Shown piece by piece: positions 26,966 to 36,754 of a stretch of 61,659 nucleotides of DNA (within the stretch, counting starts at the first letter, position 1; every line of letters begins with the position of its first letter). Under the pieces are notes generated by a model. That model was not told the origin of the DNA, made no database searches, and was given only the letters and a program-made list of their open reading frames with translations. This stretch comes from CAYSSG01 sp964433635 (GTDB taxonomy: Bacteria; Atribacterota; Phoenicimicrobiia; Phoenicimicrobiales; Stramentimicrobiaceae), in the NCBI GenBank assembly GCA_964433635.1, contig CAYSSG010000010.1, positions 1 through 61,659 on the forward strand. Direction: 5' to 3'. Position numbers and translations under genes: made by a program.

Positions 26966-28009
26966 TTACCATAAACCAGCCTTGTGACCATAGGCATTCA
27001 TGGATTCCAGTATCTCACCAAATATCGGATCTTCTTGAGCGGTTTTTTCAGCATAGAATGTCTGTGCTTCTTTTGAGAGGGCTTCTTCTACTTCTTTGGG
27101 AAGATTGTATACCTCACATCCGGCATCTTTGAAATATTGTATTGCATCCAAATCATTGTGGCTTTCAAAATTCTGCTGTTCCTGGGACCATCTTGCTAAC
27201 ACATTCTGTACCAATACCTTCAGATCATCTGGAAGCTCTTCCCAGGATTCTTTATTCACAAACCAGACATGGGGATCACTCGGTGCCCTTACTGGTGAGA
27301 TGATGACATACTCGGCAATTTCATTGAAATGCATGCTCCAATTGGTAGATAAGCCTGCGTATTCAAAGGCATCGATCGTACCTCTCTGCATTGCCTCGTA
27401 TAATTCACCACCAGGCAAGAATATCGGATTGGCACCCATCCTGGCAAGAATTTCACCACCATCGCCGGAGGTACGTATCTTTAAACCCTTGAGGTCATCC
27501 ACAGTTTCTACCTTCTTTTTGGAATGAAGGAATACTTCACCCGGCTCAGGAGACAGGAACCCAGGCAGCACCATGGCATTATAGCCTTCCATCATCTTGT
27601 TCATTAATTCCCATCCTCCACCATAATCAAACCATTGCGTCAAAATTTGTCCAGGTAAGCCACCTGGTCTGGAGCTGATTAACCCGGCTGATGACCATTT
27701 ATCCAGGTTATACATGGGGCAGGTATAGCACAGGTCTAAGACCCCATCAATGACCGCATCAAGTTCTTTTGTTTCCGGAACAACTGAACCACCTACAAAT
27801 GCCTGGACTTCTAATCGCCCTCCACTTGCTTTAGTAATGTCTGCACATGCTTTATCATGGTGAATTTGAGAATAATTTGAAGCAGGGCCAAAACTGGAAG
27901 ACTTCCATTTAATCGTTTGCTGGGCAGTAACTGAGAAAGAGCTAATAATCAGTAACATACAAATGAACAGCGTAAAAAGTAACAATCTTTGTGTTCTACT
28001 TGATGACAT
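26966..28009 (-). CDS. dctP: TRAP transporter substrate-binding protein (DctP), system 1
   Basis: Exported binding protein of 347 residues with a signal peptide ending near VTAQQ. DctP-family marks include KVETVDDLKGLKIRTSG, where the arginine normally salt-bridges the substrate carboxylate, then GGELYEAMQRGTIDAFEY. AGGAGG lies 7 nt before the ATG. Substrate is a carboxylate by family rule; its identity is not readable. The upstream region has an orphan GGAGGTG at 28109-28115. Confidence 0.94.
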   Translation of the reverse strand: MSSSRTQRLLLFTLFICMLLIISSFSVTAQQTIKWKSSSFGPASNYSQIHHDKACADITKASGGRLEVQAFVGGSVVPETKELDAVIDGVLDLCYTCPMYNLDKWSSAGLISSRPGGLPGQILTQWFDYGGGWELMNKMMEGYNAMVLPGFLSPEPGEVFLHSKKKVETVDDLKGLKIRTSGDGGEILARMGANPIFLPGGELYEAMQRGTIDAFEYAGLSTNWSMHFNEIAEYVIISPVRAPSDPHVWFVNKESWEELPDDLKVLVQNVLARWSQEQQNFESHNDLDAIQYFKDAGCEVYNLPKEVEEALSKEAQTFYAEKTAQEDPIFGEILESMNAYGHKAGLW

Positions 28010-28323
28010 CTCTATTCCTCCTATATTTTTTAATTTACCTGAACTGTGCAGTATGAGATCATAAAATTTACACAGTTTTTTTGTTGCCCTATATACTTAG
28101 ACTTGCATCACCTCCTATCTGGTCATTACATTTGTTTTTTCTAATCCACTTCTCTCTAAACTGCTATCTAAAAAGGATTTTTTTATAGCTTACACTCCTT
28201 TCACAGGAAACCTATCATGTCCTGTATGATAGGAAAATAGCATCATTATTATTTCATATATATAAAATTATTTCAAAATATTTTTCCAAACTCCGCAATC
28301 TGTCTTTTCATCTTTTTCATAAA
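28010..28323. other. Gene-free region between kinase gene and TRAP system 1
   Basis: 314 bases. An 8-bp hairpin (28211-28218 with 28226-28233) lies about 90 nt after the FGGY kinase stop and may be a weak terminator. GGAGGTG on the minus strand at 28109-28115 is followed by a three-codon frame only. No confident promoter is seen. Confidence 0.5.
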
Positions 28324-29874
28324 TTATAGAATCTTTATCAATTCATTCAGTGCATGATAAATATCTGCCTGTTCTAAAGTGCTATATATTTTATGATGTA
28401 TTTCAGCTAACTGATGGTAGAATTTGTGATTCTCAGGGATGGTATTTTTACGGCTCTCATCTCTTACCTGTACCATATGCTCTACAGCTGAACCAATGCT
28501 GCTATACAGGCCTACCGCTGTGGCAGCCAGAATCCCTGCTCCCAGGGCAGAAGCTTCTTCAAAACCCGTTTTCACAACAGGTATACCATAGATATCGGCC
28601 TGTATCTGATTAAAGATTTCAGACTTAGCTAATCCCCCACTGATTCTAACCTCTTTAATTCTGCCAATATTTTCTTGCATTATTCTTATGTTCTTCTGTA
28701 CCTCTAAGGCAATGCCCTCCAGGATTGCCCTGATGATGGAGGAACGTTGATGACCCAGTGATAACCCAAACAGAACGCCTCTCGCCTCTGGATTCCAATA
28801 AGGAGCTGCGGAGGCTGTAAAATGAGGAATGAGAAGTAATCCATTTGCTCCCAATGGCTCTTTTTCCGCTTCAGAATCCATGAGCTGATAAGCATTGATA
28901 CCTCTTTCTTTTTGTTCTTCTGTTAACTTCAATTCTAAGATATCTCTAAACCATCGATATATCGATCCGGTAGTAAAGATACTCGCCTCCAGTACCCACT
29001 TGCCGGCTAAGGAAGAAGCGCTGCAGACCAGGCGTTGTTTAACATCCTTCACCGGCTTATCGCTATGGGCTAAGATAAAAGATCCTGTACCGGTATTGAC
29101 TTCAACCATCCCGGCTTCAATAATCCCTAATCCTATCGCGGCACAATGCTGGTCTCCTCCTGCGGCAATCACAGGAAGACCATCAGGAAGATTCAGTTCT
29201 TCTGAAACTGTATGAGTAACAAAGCCAACAATTGAGCCGGGTGGAATTGCTTCCGGTAATTTAGTACGATCAATTCCCGCACTTTCTATCAGGTCTTGAT
29301 CCCACTGTAACTGATCAATATTAAAAAGCATGGTTCGGGAAGCCTGTGTCCACTCAGTTTTAAATTTTCCTGTCAGGTAATGAACAATAAAATCCTGAAC
29401 TGAAAGAAACTGACTGGCTCGACGATAGATGTCATTCTTATGTTTTTTCAGCCACAACAGCTTGGGCAGCGTAAAATAGGGGTCAACTCTCAATCCGGTA
29501 ATCTGGTAGATTCGATCTGACCCATACTTATTCAATAAATACTTTGTTTCTTCTGTTGCCCTCTTGTCCTGCCATAATATGGCATTATCCAAAGGTTCTC
29601 CATTGTCATCAACGGGAATAAAAGTTGCCCGCTGTGATGTAACGGCAGCAGCAGAAAGATAAGTCTTGTCCTCACCAATCTCCTCGATAACTTTTCTGAC
29701 TGTTGTCTGTGTAGCCTCTAACCATGTCTTTGGATTATGATCAATCCATCTTGAGGATAAAAAGATACTTTTATATTCCTGATACGACTGAGCAATCCGC
29801 TCTCCGAGTTCGTTAAAAATAATCGTTCGACAACCGGTCGTTCCTATATCAATGCTCATCAATAACTGCATCAT
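28324..29874 (-). CDS. FGGY family carbohydrate kinase
   Basis: Sugar kinase of 516 residues, xylulokinase/gluconokinase type. The N-terminal phosphate-binding loop is SIDIGTTGCRTIIF. The catalytic-base motif is AAGGDQHCAAIGLG near residue 240, and the second ATP-binding lobe carries RISGGLAKSEIFNQI. FGGY members phosphorylate pentuloses, hexuloses, glycerol or sugar acids; the specific substrate is not determined by these motifs. It is the last gene of the run SDR, glycerate kinase, dehydrogenase, aldolase, kinase. Its product is plausibly the aldolase substrate, since aldolases of that type cleave phosphorylated ketoses. Confidence 0.9.
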   Translation of the reverse strand: MMQLLMSIDIGTTGCRTIIFNELGERIAQSYQEYKSIFLSSRWIDHNPKTWLEATQTTVRKVIEEIGEDKTYLSAAAVTSQRATFIPVDDNGEPLDNAILWQDKRATEETKYLLNKYGSDRIYQITGLRVDPYFTLPKLLWLKKHKNDIYRRASQFLSVQDFIVHYLTGKFKTEWTQASRTMLFNIDQLQWDQDLIESAGIDRTKLPEAIPPGSIVGFVTHTVSEELNLPDGLPVIAAGGDQHCAAIGLGIIEAGMVEVNTGTGSFILAHSDKPVKDVKQRLVCSASSLAGKWVLEASIFTTGSIYRWFRDILELKLTEEQKERGINAYQLMDSEAEKEPLGANGLLLIPHFTASAAPYWNPEARGVLFGLSLGHQRSSIIRAILEGIALEVQKNIRIMQENIGRIKEVRISGGLAKSEIFNQIQADIYGIPVVKTGFEEASALGAGILAATAVGLYSSIGSAVEHMVQVRDESRKNTIPENHKFYHQLAEIHHKIYSTLEQADIYHALNELIKIL

Positions 29875-29897
29875 ATTTACCCCAAATACTTATTTAA

Positions 29898-30746
29898 CTA
29901 CCAGATAAATTTTTTACTCTGAGCAAATAATTTCATTTTTTCCCGGATGACACCTGACATCGGTTCTTGAATGGCGGCAGATAAAGCAGAACAATGCCCT
30001 GAAAATCCCTTCCTGAATATACTTTCCAATTGTTTAACTGCTGCATCTGAAATCTCGGTATTGATATTTATTTTTGCTACTCCTTCTTGAATTGCCAGTG
30101 ACAGGTCCTTTTCCGTATTCCCTGATCCCCCGTGCAGAACCAGGGGAATTGAAACAACTTCGGAAATCTTCTTAAGTCGATCGTGGTAGATTTTTGGTTT
30201 TCCCATATAATTTCCATGGATTGTACCGACTGCAACTGCCAAGGCATCACAATCAGTCTGTTCCACAAATTCCCTGGCTTCCTCCGGTTTAGTCAATTGG
30301 TCCTCAGACATGGCCTGTCCCGTATCTTCGGCGGGTACACATCCCAATTCTGCTTCTACGGTCACGTTAACTGCATGAGCCATTTTAACGATTTTTGATG
30401 TTCTGCTGATATTCTCATCAATATTTACACCTGAGCCGTCAAACATCACAGAGGTAAAACCTGCCTGAATAGCCCTGATAATGAGATCTTCGGATTTACA
30501 ATGATCCAGATGCAGTACAATCGGAAGCCTGGTTCTAACTGCCAGTCCATGAACACACCTGGCAATTAACTGAATATCCGTTATCTGGCTGACCTTTTCA
30601 CCAAATGCAAAAATGACAGGCTGATTCAAAGAAGTTGCCGCCTCAAATACCGCCTGAATCGTTTCCATATTATGGACATTGAATGAACCAATGGCATACC
30701 CCTTCTCTCTAGCCGGGATTAATACTTGATTCAGGTTAACTAACAT
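29898..30746 (-). CDS. Class II ketose-bisphosphate-type aldolase
   Basis: Zinc-dependent aldolase of the FbaA/GatY/KbaY family, 282 residues. Metal and substrate motifs are HLDHCKSED, VEAELGCVP, VGTIHGNYMG (second zinc histidine) and LHGGSGN (third). It is distinct from FbaB elsewhere in the window and clustered with catabolic genes, so a specialised substrate such as a ketose 1-phosphate or phosphorylated keto acid is likely; products would be dihydroxyacetone phosphate plus an aldehyde. It overlaps the upstream dehydrogenase by 11 nt and is followed by the kinase after 23 nt. Confidence 0.9.
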   Translation of the reverse strand: MLVNLNQVLIPAREKGYAIGSFNVHNMETIQAVFEAATSLNQPVIFAFGEKVSQITDIQLIARCVHGLAVRTRLPIVLHLDHCKSEDLIIRAIQAGFTSVMFDGSGVNIDENISRTSKIVKMAHAVNVTVEAELGCVPAEDTGQAMSEDQLTKPEEAREFVEQTDCDALAVAVGTIHGNYMGKPKIYHDRLKKISEVVSIPLVLHGGSGNTEKDLSLAIQEGVAKININTEISDAAVKQLESIFRKGFSGHCSALSAAIQEPMSGVIREKMKLFAQSKKFIW

Positions 30747-31833
30747 CTGTTGCCTCCCTTACTTTTTCCAGCCACTTACGGATTTCTTTATTCTCCAGAA
30801 CTTCAGGATTCACAATAAACTGGGGTTTGTTATCATCAAACAATCGATTGATATCCTGAACCAGAAGATAAGGTGATTTTGTTAATGCTTCGGTTGTAGT
30901 ACCGGCAATATGAGAAGTCAGGGTGACATTGTCCAGTGTTAACCAGCGACTATTTTCCACAATCGGCTCCTGCCAGAAAACATCCAAGGCTGCACCGGCA
31001 ATCTTTTTATCTCTTAATACCTTAAAAAGAGCTTCTTCCTGAATCAAACCGGCGCGTGCCGTGTTGATCAGATAGGCTGATTTTTTCATCCAGGAAAGCT
31101 CTAACTCTCCAATCATATCCCTGTTTTCCTGATCCAGACGAGCATGCAAGGAGACAAAATCCGAATTTTTTAATAACACTTCCAGACTCACATTTTTTGC
31201 CTGATATTTCCGAACGGCATCATCTTTTACATAAGGATCAAAGACTAAAGTACGGGTCTGGAAACCACTTAACTTTTGAGCAACCAATTGACCGATATAA
31301 CCGAAACCGATTAGACCGACCGTCTTGTCCTGCAACTCAGGTACCATATGAGAATTGACAAAATTCTTTCGCCACATGCCGTTTTTTACAGCAGCATGGC
31401 TGCGGGCAATATTACGCACCTCTGCCAGAATCAGGCCTATGGCGTAGTCAGACACTGCGTGGGCATTACGGCCTTTGATGTTATGGACCACAATCCCTTT
31501 TTTTGTTGCATAATCAACATCAATGTTCTCCAGGCCTGCCCTGGATGCACCGATCAGTTTGAGCTTTGGCAATGTATCTATGGCTTCTTTTGAAACAGGG
31601 CAGAAAAGAACCAATAATACTTCGGTATCTTCGTTGGCAACAGCGATTTGCGAAACAACCTTTTCAGCCGAAGGTCCCTGTTTTTCAATCACTAACCTTC
31701 TATCCTGTAACCTGTTCCAATCTGTTTCCCAATCATCTTTTTCAATTTTGATTGACTTAATATGTAACTCCTGGGCTGCTTCAGCAATATTCTTACCGGG
31801 TATCATGGCATCGCCGATACATAATATATTCAT
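30736..31833 (-). CDS. D-isomer-specific 2-hydroxyacid dehydrogenase
   Basis: NAD(P)-dependent dehydrogenase of 365 residues, related to hydroxypyruvate/glyoxylate reductases and phosphoglycerate dehydrogenase. The Rossmann glycine motif is GFGYIGQLV. Catalytic residues are arginine in NTARAG, glutamate in DVFWQEP and histidine in TSHIAGTT. The N-terminal 60 residues are less typical, and no ACT regulatory domain is present, arguing against serine biosynthesis. Sitting next to glycerate kinase, reduction of hydroxypyruvate to D-glycerate is the favoured role. A GGAGG site is 9 nt before the ATG. Confidence 0.9.
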   Translation of the reverse strand: MNILCIGDAMIPGKNIAEAAQELHIKSIKIEKDDWETDWNRLQDRRLVIEKQGPSAEKVVSQIAVANEDTEVLLVLFCPVSKEAIDTLPKLKLIGASRAGLENIDVDYATKKGIVVHNIKGRNAHAVSDYAIGLILAEVRNIARSHAAVKNGMWRKNFVNSHMVPELQDKTVGLIGFGYIGQLVAQKLSGFQTRTLVFDPYVKDDAVRKYQAKNVSLEVLLKNSDFVSLHARLDQENRDMIGELELSWMKKSAYLINTARAGLIQEEALFKVLRDKKIAGAALDVFWQEPIVENSRWLTLDNVTLTSHIAGTTTEALTKSPYLLVQDINRLFDDNKPQFIVNPEVLENKEIRKWLEKVREATDVS

Positions 31834-31933
31834 CGACTGAGACCTCCTGAGGTATTTATTACTCTTCCTGAAATGTCTGTTTCTTAATTAAAGATGTTGA
31901 TGCTGCCTTTTTCCCCTAATTATATTTCATACA

Positions 31934-33061
31934 TCATCTGAATGTTTTCAAAAACTGGGCAATCGTCTGTGCTAACAGTTCCTTTTTTCTTGATTTGGGA
32001 TATTCCATATACATGGGAGGATTTTCCGGTTTAACCAGGTAATCAATTCCATGTTCCTTGACCACCCATCCGGACTCATCGATCAAGGCGCTGATGGAGA
32101 CCACAGGAATATGGTATTTTTTAGCTACTTTAGCGACTCCCACAGGAGTCTTGCCATAGATAGTAGACCCGCTAATCTCACCTTCTCCGGTGATAACCAG
32201 ATCTGTCCCCTGCATGATCTCATCTAAATGAACAGCATTGATGACAATATCAATGCCTGGTTTTAACTCGGCGTTTAAAAAGGCAATCAAACCGGCACCC
32301 AGACCACCGGCTGCACCTGCTCCGGAAATTTCCCGAACTTCTTTTCCTAAATCACGTTTGATGATATCGGCAAAATGAGACAACGCCTGATCCAGCGTGA
32401 TAATCATCTCTTCGGATATAGCCCCCTTCTGAGGACCGTAGATGCGAGAGGCTCCGGTTGGTCCGCACAAGGGATTCTGGACATCAGAGGCTACCAGGAT
32501 CTTTACCTTCTCGATACGGGCATCCATTTGAGATATATCAATCCGGTTTAATTGCGCCAGTTGTGCGCCACCATAACCTATTTCTTCTTCATTTTTATCC
32601 AGCAAATGTACGTCTAAAGCCTGGACCATGCCTGCACCGCCATCATTAGTGGCACTTCCCCCGATCCCTATAATCATTTTAGCGCATCCCTGGTCAAGGG
32701 CTGCTCTAATTAATTGTCCGGTACCGAAGGTTGTGGTGATGAGTGGATTTTTTTTCTCAGGAGGAACCAGTGGAAGACCCGATGCAGAAGCCATCTCCAG
32801 GACAGCGGTTAACTGATCGCCTAAGATACCGAACGAAGCTGTGACCGGTTCACCAAGTGGCCCAACCACTAACTTTTCATATATTTTCCCCCCTGTAGCA
32901 TTGACCAGACACTCAACGGTACCTTCGCCACCATCAGCCATGGGAACTTTCACTACCAAAGCATCAGGATAGATTTTTCGAACACCCTGCTCCAGGGCGT
33001 CAGAAACCTCGATGGCAGTCAGGCTTCCTTTGAAGGAATCAGGCGCAATAATCATTTTCAT
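31934..33061 (-). CDS. Glycerate kinase (GarK/GlxK type)
   Basis: Glycerate 2-kinase of the type I family (375 residues). Typical features are the start MKMIIAPDSFKGSLTA, VPMADGGEGT, GIGGSATNDGGAGMVQAL, GAAGGLGAGL and ITGEGEIDxxT-like GEGEISGSTIYGKTP. It converts D-glycerate to 2-phosphoglycerate, feeding lower glycolysis. In E. coli the same enzyme belongs to the galactarate/glucarate regulon controlled by CdaR, and a CdaR homologue heads this locus. AAAGGA lies 11 nt before the ATG. Confidence 0.95.
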   Translation of the reverse strand: MKMIIAPDSFKGSLTAIEVSDALEQGVRKIYPDALVVKVPMADGGEGTVECLVNATGGKIYEKLVVGPLGEPVTASFGILGDQLTAVLEMASASGLPLVPPEKKNPLITTTFGTGQLIRAALDQGCAKMIIGIGGSATNDGGAGMVQALDVHLLDKNEEEIGYGGAQLAQLNRIDISQMDARIEKVKILVASDVQNPLCGPTGASRIYGPQKGAISEEMIITLDQALSHFADIIKRDLGKEVREISGAGAAGGLGAGLIAFLNAELKPGIDIVINAVHLDEIMQGTDLVITGEGEISGSTIYGKTPVGVAKVAKKYHIPVVSISALIDESGWVVKEHGIDYLVKPENPPMYMEYPKSRKKELLAQTIAQFLKTFR

Positions 33062-33158
33062 GATGGATCATTTCCTTTGCTATATAGATTAGGTATGATT
33101 TACATTTCAGATGGTGAATACTCAACCCTGCATATGATAAAAAAATTTTTTTAAAATA

Positions 33159-34088
33159 TTATTTTTGTGCTCTTATCCAATCACTATATAATTTTATTCC
33201 TTCTTCAATATCATACTCCGGCTGATATCCTAATTCTTTCTGTGCTTTAGAAATATCCAGGCCTTCCACCCTGTTCATCAGAATTCCTTTACCTAAAGAA
33301 ATCTCTGCCGGAAAATGAGTGTACTTTTTACAAAATTCAACAACTTCTGCTATCTTGTATGACTTTCCGGAAGAAAGATTATAGACAGAAGAATCAGGTT
33401 TCTTCTTTTCAAATAATCGATAAATTCCCTGAGCAGCATCCAGAACATAGGTAAAATCAATTTTTTGATCTCCCCCTTTACTGGATTGTAATCCTTCAAT
33501 GCCCTCTAAAACACCAAATGCAATTTTGTATAGGGTAAAAAATGTCGAGGGCATCCTTCCCGGTCCATAAACAAAGTATAATCTTCCAACGCGAAAATCA
33601 AGGTGATACGATTCAGCATATTGCCTGCCAATCAACTCAGCCGAAGCCTTTGAAGCAGCATATAGGTCCTGCGGGTCAAGACAGTCTTCTTCCCGGGTTT
33701 TCCCCTTTTTCTTCCCATATACCGCGCCGGTACTGGTAAACAGAACCTTCTTTATGTCAAAAATCCTGGCGGCTTCCAAAACATTTAAAAGACCCATTAC
33801 ATTCAGACGAATATTGAAATGAGGATTTAACGGAACAAATTCACCCATAATGGCAACCGTATGAATGATTCCTTCAATTTCTTGATGATGTTTCTTCATT
33901 ACATCTGCTAATCTTGCAAAATCCAGAACATCTCCTTCGATAAATTGTATTTTATCCTTATAGCCTTCCAAATATTCAGGACATCTTTGGCTTACATCAT
34001 AAATCATGATATCTTTATTTACCCTGGCAAATAAATAGGCAATCCAGGAGCCGATATGTCCATAGCCTCCGGTAATGAAAACAGCCAT
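33159..34088 (-). CDS. NAD-dependent epimerase/dehydratase (extended SDR)
   Basis: Short-chain dehydrogenase of the extended type, 309 residues. The nucleotide-binding motif is ITGGYGHIGSW and the catalytic pair is YAASK. The C-terminal substrate domain ends with the GxRPExDxxxG-like LGYQPEYDIEEG. Such proteins include UDP-glucose epimerases and uronate dehydrogenases; clustering with catabolic genes suggests oxidation or epimerisation of a sugar or sugar acid. ATG 34088 is preferred over TTG 34094, which lies too near AAGGGG. A promoter at 34244-34273 precedes it. Confidence 0.88.
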   Translation of the reverse strand: MAVFITGGYGHIGSWIAYLFARVNKDIMIYDVSQRCPEYLEGYKDKIQFIEGDVLDFARLADVMKKHHQEIEGIIHTVAIMGEFVPLNPHFNIRLNVMGLLNVLEAARIFDIKKVLFTSTGAVYGKKKGKTREEDCLDPQDLYAASKASAELIGRQYAESYHLDFRVGRLYFVYGPGRMPSTFFTLYKIAFGVLEGIEGLQSSKGGDQKIDFTYVLDAAQGIYRLFEKKKPDSSVYNLSSGKSYKIAEVVEFCKKYTHFPAEISLGKGILMNRVEGLDISKAQKELGYQPEYDIEEGIKLYSDWIRAQK

Positions 34089-34243
34089 AATCAAAATCCC
34101 CTTGTATTAAAAAATTATTTATAAGCATATCTTCTATGCTTACAATTTTTTATAGTATCATTCTGAAAAAAATTGAGCCATTCCTATGGAAAAAATATCA
34201 AATAAAAATGGCCATTTACAACCAAATCATCTCGTCATCGGGT

Positions 34244-34273
34244 ATCATAACGAGCTCATTCCTTTGCTGTCAA
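34244..34273 (-). promoter_or_regulatory. Internal promoter of the catabolic operon
   Basis: Minus strand TTGACA at 34268-34273 and TATGAT at 34244-34249 with an 18-nt spacer. It lies about 160 nt before the SDR gene and would drive SDR, glycerate kinase, dehydrogenase, aldolase and FGGY kinase separately from the upstream TRAP genes. Confidence 0.7.
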
Positions 34274-34356
34274 ATCTGAAGATAAGCTGGGTACCAGTAA
34301 CTGTTCCTTAATGGAATATAAATATAATCCGCGTCAATCTTTGTGTAAAAAGAAAT

Positions 34357-34743
34357 CTAATCCGGGTAAACAGCAGTTACCTGAATTTCAACCCTGGCAT
34401 CCTTGGCTAATGCATTCACACCGATGGCTGCCCGTGCAGGATACGGCTCTGAAAAATATTGACCATAAACTGAATTGACCTTATCAAAATCATTCATATC
34501 AACCAAGAATATGGTAACCCTTACCACATCTGCCAAAGAAGAGTCTGCTGCTTTTAATATTTCCCCGATATTTTCCAAAGTCTGTCTGGTTTCTTCTTCG
34601 ATGCCTCCCTCAATTTTTTTACCACTTGTGGGATCCAAAGGAAGTATGCCTGAGGTAAAGATAAAACCCTTTATTTTAACCGCCTGACAGAATGGACCAA
34701 AAGCTGCCGGTGCTTTATCAGTCTTAATGACTTTCATATCCAT
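34357..34743 (-). CDS. ridA: RidA family enamine/imine deaminase
   Basis: RidA/YjgF/UK114 protein of 128 residues, a trimeric enzyme that hydrolyses reactive enamines and imines. The conserved PAAIGPF-like opening is APAAFGPFCQ; the substrate-binding arginine is in PARAAIGV and the C-terminal AKDARVEIQVTAV is canonical. The ATG at 34743 follows AAGGAG by 6 nt; a longer frame to 34782 is not supported. It follows dctM of TRAP system 2 after 50 nt. Members in catabolic clusters often act on amino- or keto-acid intermediates. Confidence 0.94.
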   Translation of the reverse strand: MDMKVIKTDKAPAAFGPFCQAVKIKGFIFTSGILPLDPTSGKKIEGGIEEETRQTLENIGEILKAADSSLADVVRVTIFLVDMNDFDKVNSVYGQYFSEPYPARAAIGVNALAKDARVEIQVTAVYPD

Positions 34744-34793
34744 AACTTGCTCCTTGTCATCATTATATTCAATTTCTTCCAAACCTCTTCATT

Positions 34794-36125
34794 CTACATT
34801 GTACTTGGTAACCAGAGAATGATTTGTGGAAAGGCAATCATAAGCACAAGACCAATGGCAATGAGAATAATAAAAGGAATCACTCCACGAATAATATCAC
34901 TGGTGTTAATCCCCAATTCAGGGGCTGCCGCACCTTTCAGGAAAAATATGGAATAGGCAAAAGGTGGGGTCAAGAATGACATCTGCAGATTCACGATCAC
35001 CATCATGGCAAACCACAAAGGCTCAAATCCTAACCGAGGAATAATGGGAGCCAATATGGGAACCATCACAAAGATAATGCCAATCCAATCAATAAACATT
35101 CCCAGGATAAAACAGACAACCATAATTAAAGCAAAAGCTCCCCAACGACCGCCAGGTACAGACAAAATAAAATTCTCTACTACACCACCACCTCCGGCAC
35201 TTAAGAAGATACTGACAAAGGCAGTGGAACAACCGGCAATCAGAAGAACCATTCCTGTTAATTTGATTGTATCAATGGAAACATCTTTTAAAACCTTCCA
35301 ACTGAAACGACCGTAAACTACGGTTAAGATGGTCGCTACAGCAGATCCAACGGCTGCTGCTTCTGTTGGAGAGGCTAATCCAAAATAGATTGCCCCCATC
35401 ACCGAAAGGATCAGCAGTGCGGTCGGAGCCATGGTTAGCAGCAACATCTTTGTTTTCTGACCAAATGTGACAGTCTGTCCTTCATCGGCAACAGAAGGAG
35501 CAATAGACGGTTGCAGGTAAGCACGAATGGCAATATATAAAATATATAATCCGGAAAGAAGAAATCCGGGCATAAAAGCAGCCATAAAAAGTTTGCCTAC
35601 CGAAATCCAGGCAACCGGTCCATAGATGATGAGCATGATGCTGGGTGGAATGAGTATTCCCAGCGTACCACCGGCACAGATGGCTCCGGTAGCAAGGCCT
35701 TTGTCATAATTACGCTTCATCATTGCCGGAAGTGCTACCAGGGTTAACATGGTAATGGAAGCAGCAATAATACCAACACAGGCAGCCATAATCGTTCCGA
35801 TTAAAACACTGGTAATTGCCAGTCCACCCCTGAATTTACCAAACCAGACATACACTGCATCATACATCTTTTCAGCAATACCGGACTTTTCTAACATATT
35901 ACCCATGAAAACAAATAAAGGAACAGCCATAAATCCATAATCTGTTAGAATGGCATAAAGCCTGCTATAGATTAAGTCAAAAGCATTAGGCCCAAACAAC
36001 AAATATCCGGTTATGACGCCCACTCCACCGATAGGAATAGCCAGAGGAAATCCTGTTAAAACACCTAACAATAATGCCGCAAACATCCCAATCGTAACAA
36101 TTTCAGGGCTGATAGCTATATCCAT
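34794..36125 (-). CDS. dctM: TRAP transporter large permease (DctM), system 2
   Basis: Large TRAP permease of 443 residues with about twelve helices; conserved stretches FMAVPLFVFMGNML, RGGLAITSVLIGTIMAACVG, GTLGILIPPSIMLIIYG and LQMSFLTPPFAYSIF. It resembles system 1 throughout. The ATG at 36125 shares one base with the dctQ stop (TGATG); a GTG one codon earlier is possible. It belongs to dctP-dctQ-dctM-ridA. Confidence 0.95.
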   Translation of the reverse strand: MDIAISPEIVTIGMFAALLLGVLTGFPLAIPIGGVGVITGYLLFGPNAFDLIYSRLYAILTDYGFMAVPLFVFMGNMLEKSGIAEKMYDAVYVWFGKFRGGLAITSVLIGTIMAACVGIIAASITMLTLVALPAMMKRNYDKGLATGAICAGGTLGILIPPSIMLIIYGPVAWISVGKLFMAAFMPGFLLSGLYILYIAIRAYLQPSIAPSVADEGQTVTFGQKTKMLLLTMAPTALLILSVMGAIYFGLASPTEAAAVGSAVATILTVVYGRFSWKVLKDVSIDTIKLTGMVLLIAGCSTAFVSIFLSAGGGGVVENFILSVPGGRWGAFALIMVVCFILGMFIDWIGIIFVMVPILAPIIPRLGFEPLWFAMMVIVNLQMSFLTPPFAYSIFFLKGAAAPELGINTSDIIRGVIPFIILIAIGLVLMIAFPQIILWLPSTM

Positions 36126-36634
36126 CACAATAATTCTCTCTTTCTTATTAAAAAATATAATTCCTGAATAAATTTGGCTATACTCTGCAGGGTAAAAAGA
36201 ATAAAACCAACGACTAATACAGTTCTAAAAGGAGCTGCCGGCGGTAACCAGCTGCTTTCCACCATTTTTTCGCCAACTTTCCAGGCAAAAGCAGCCCATC
36301 TGATTCCTGCAGCAATCAGAATAATGCAGATGGGGAAAAGAAAGATAATAGACATAATAACATTCACCAAAGCCTGTGTCTTACGGGAAAAACGGGTATA
36401 GAAAACATCAACGCGGACATGCCCTTCATGCAAATAGGTATATGCCCATCCACAGGCACCGAAAGTTCCCATAAGCATCTTGGAAGTTTCCAATGCCCAT
36501 TTCGTTGGATTATCAAAAACATATCTGGAAACAACTTCATAACAGAGAACAACGATCAGAGCCATCAGCAAATATTTAACAATTTGACCGGCAATTTCAC
36601 TGATAGCATTTATGACCAGTACCAGTTTTTTCAT
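36125..36634 (-). CDS. dctQ: TRAP transporter small permease (DctQ), system 2
   Basis: DctQ-family four-helix protein, 169 residues from ATG 36634. The motif DNPTKWALETSKMLMGTFGA and HVRVDVFYTRFS region parallels system 1. The frame is open to 36721 but that extension covers an intercistronic hairpin and is not supported; AAGGAG lies 13 nt before the ATG at 36634. It is translationally coupled to dctM. Confidence 0.92.
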   Translation of the reverse strand: MKKLVLVINAISEIAGQIVKYLLMALIVVLCYEVVSRYVFDNPTKWALETSKMLMGTFGACGWAYTYLHEGHVRVDVFYTRFSRKTQALVNVIMSIIFLFPICIILIAAGIRWAAFAWKVGEKMVESSWLPPAAPFRTVLVVGFILFTLQSIAKFIQELYFLIRKRELL

Positions 36635-36659
36635 ATCGATGAATACACTCCTTCTTTCT

Positions 36660-36700
36660 CTAACCTTGCTCCAAAATAAAGCTATCTGGAGCAAGGTTAG
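36660..36700 (-). terminator. Intercistronic hairpin between dctP2 and dctQ2
   Basis: Perfect 14-bp inverted repeat (36660-36673 and 36687-36700), 13-nt loop, starting 54 nt after the dctP stop. It has no U-run. It probably stabilises dctP mRNA or reduces read-through, giving more binding protein than permease. Confidence 0.7.
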
Positions 36701-36754
36701 GATGATTCTATTTTCTCCCACATGCTCTGTTAGAGAATATAAAAAGAATTGAGT

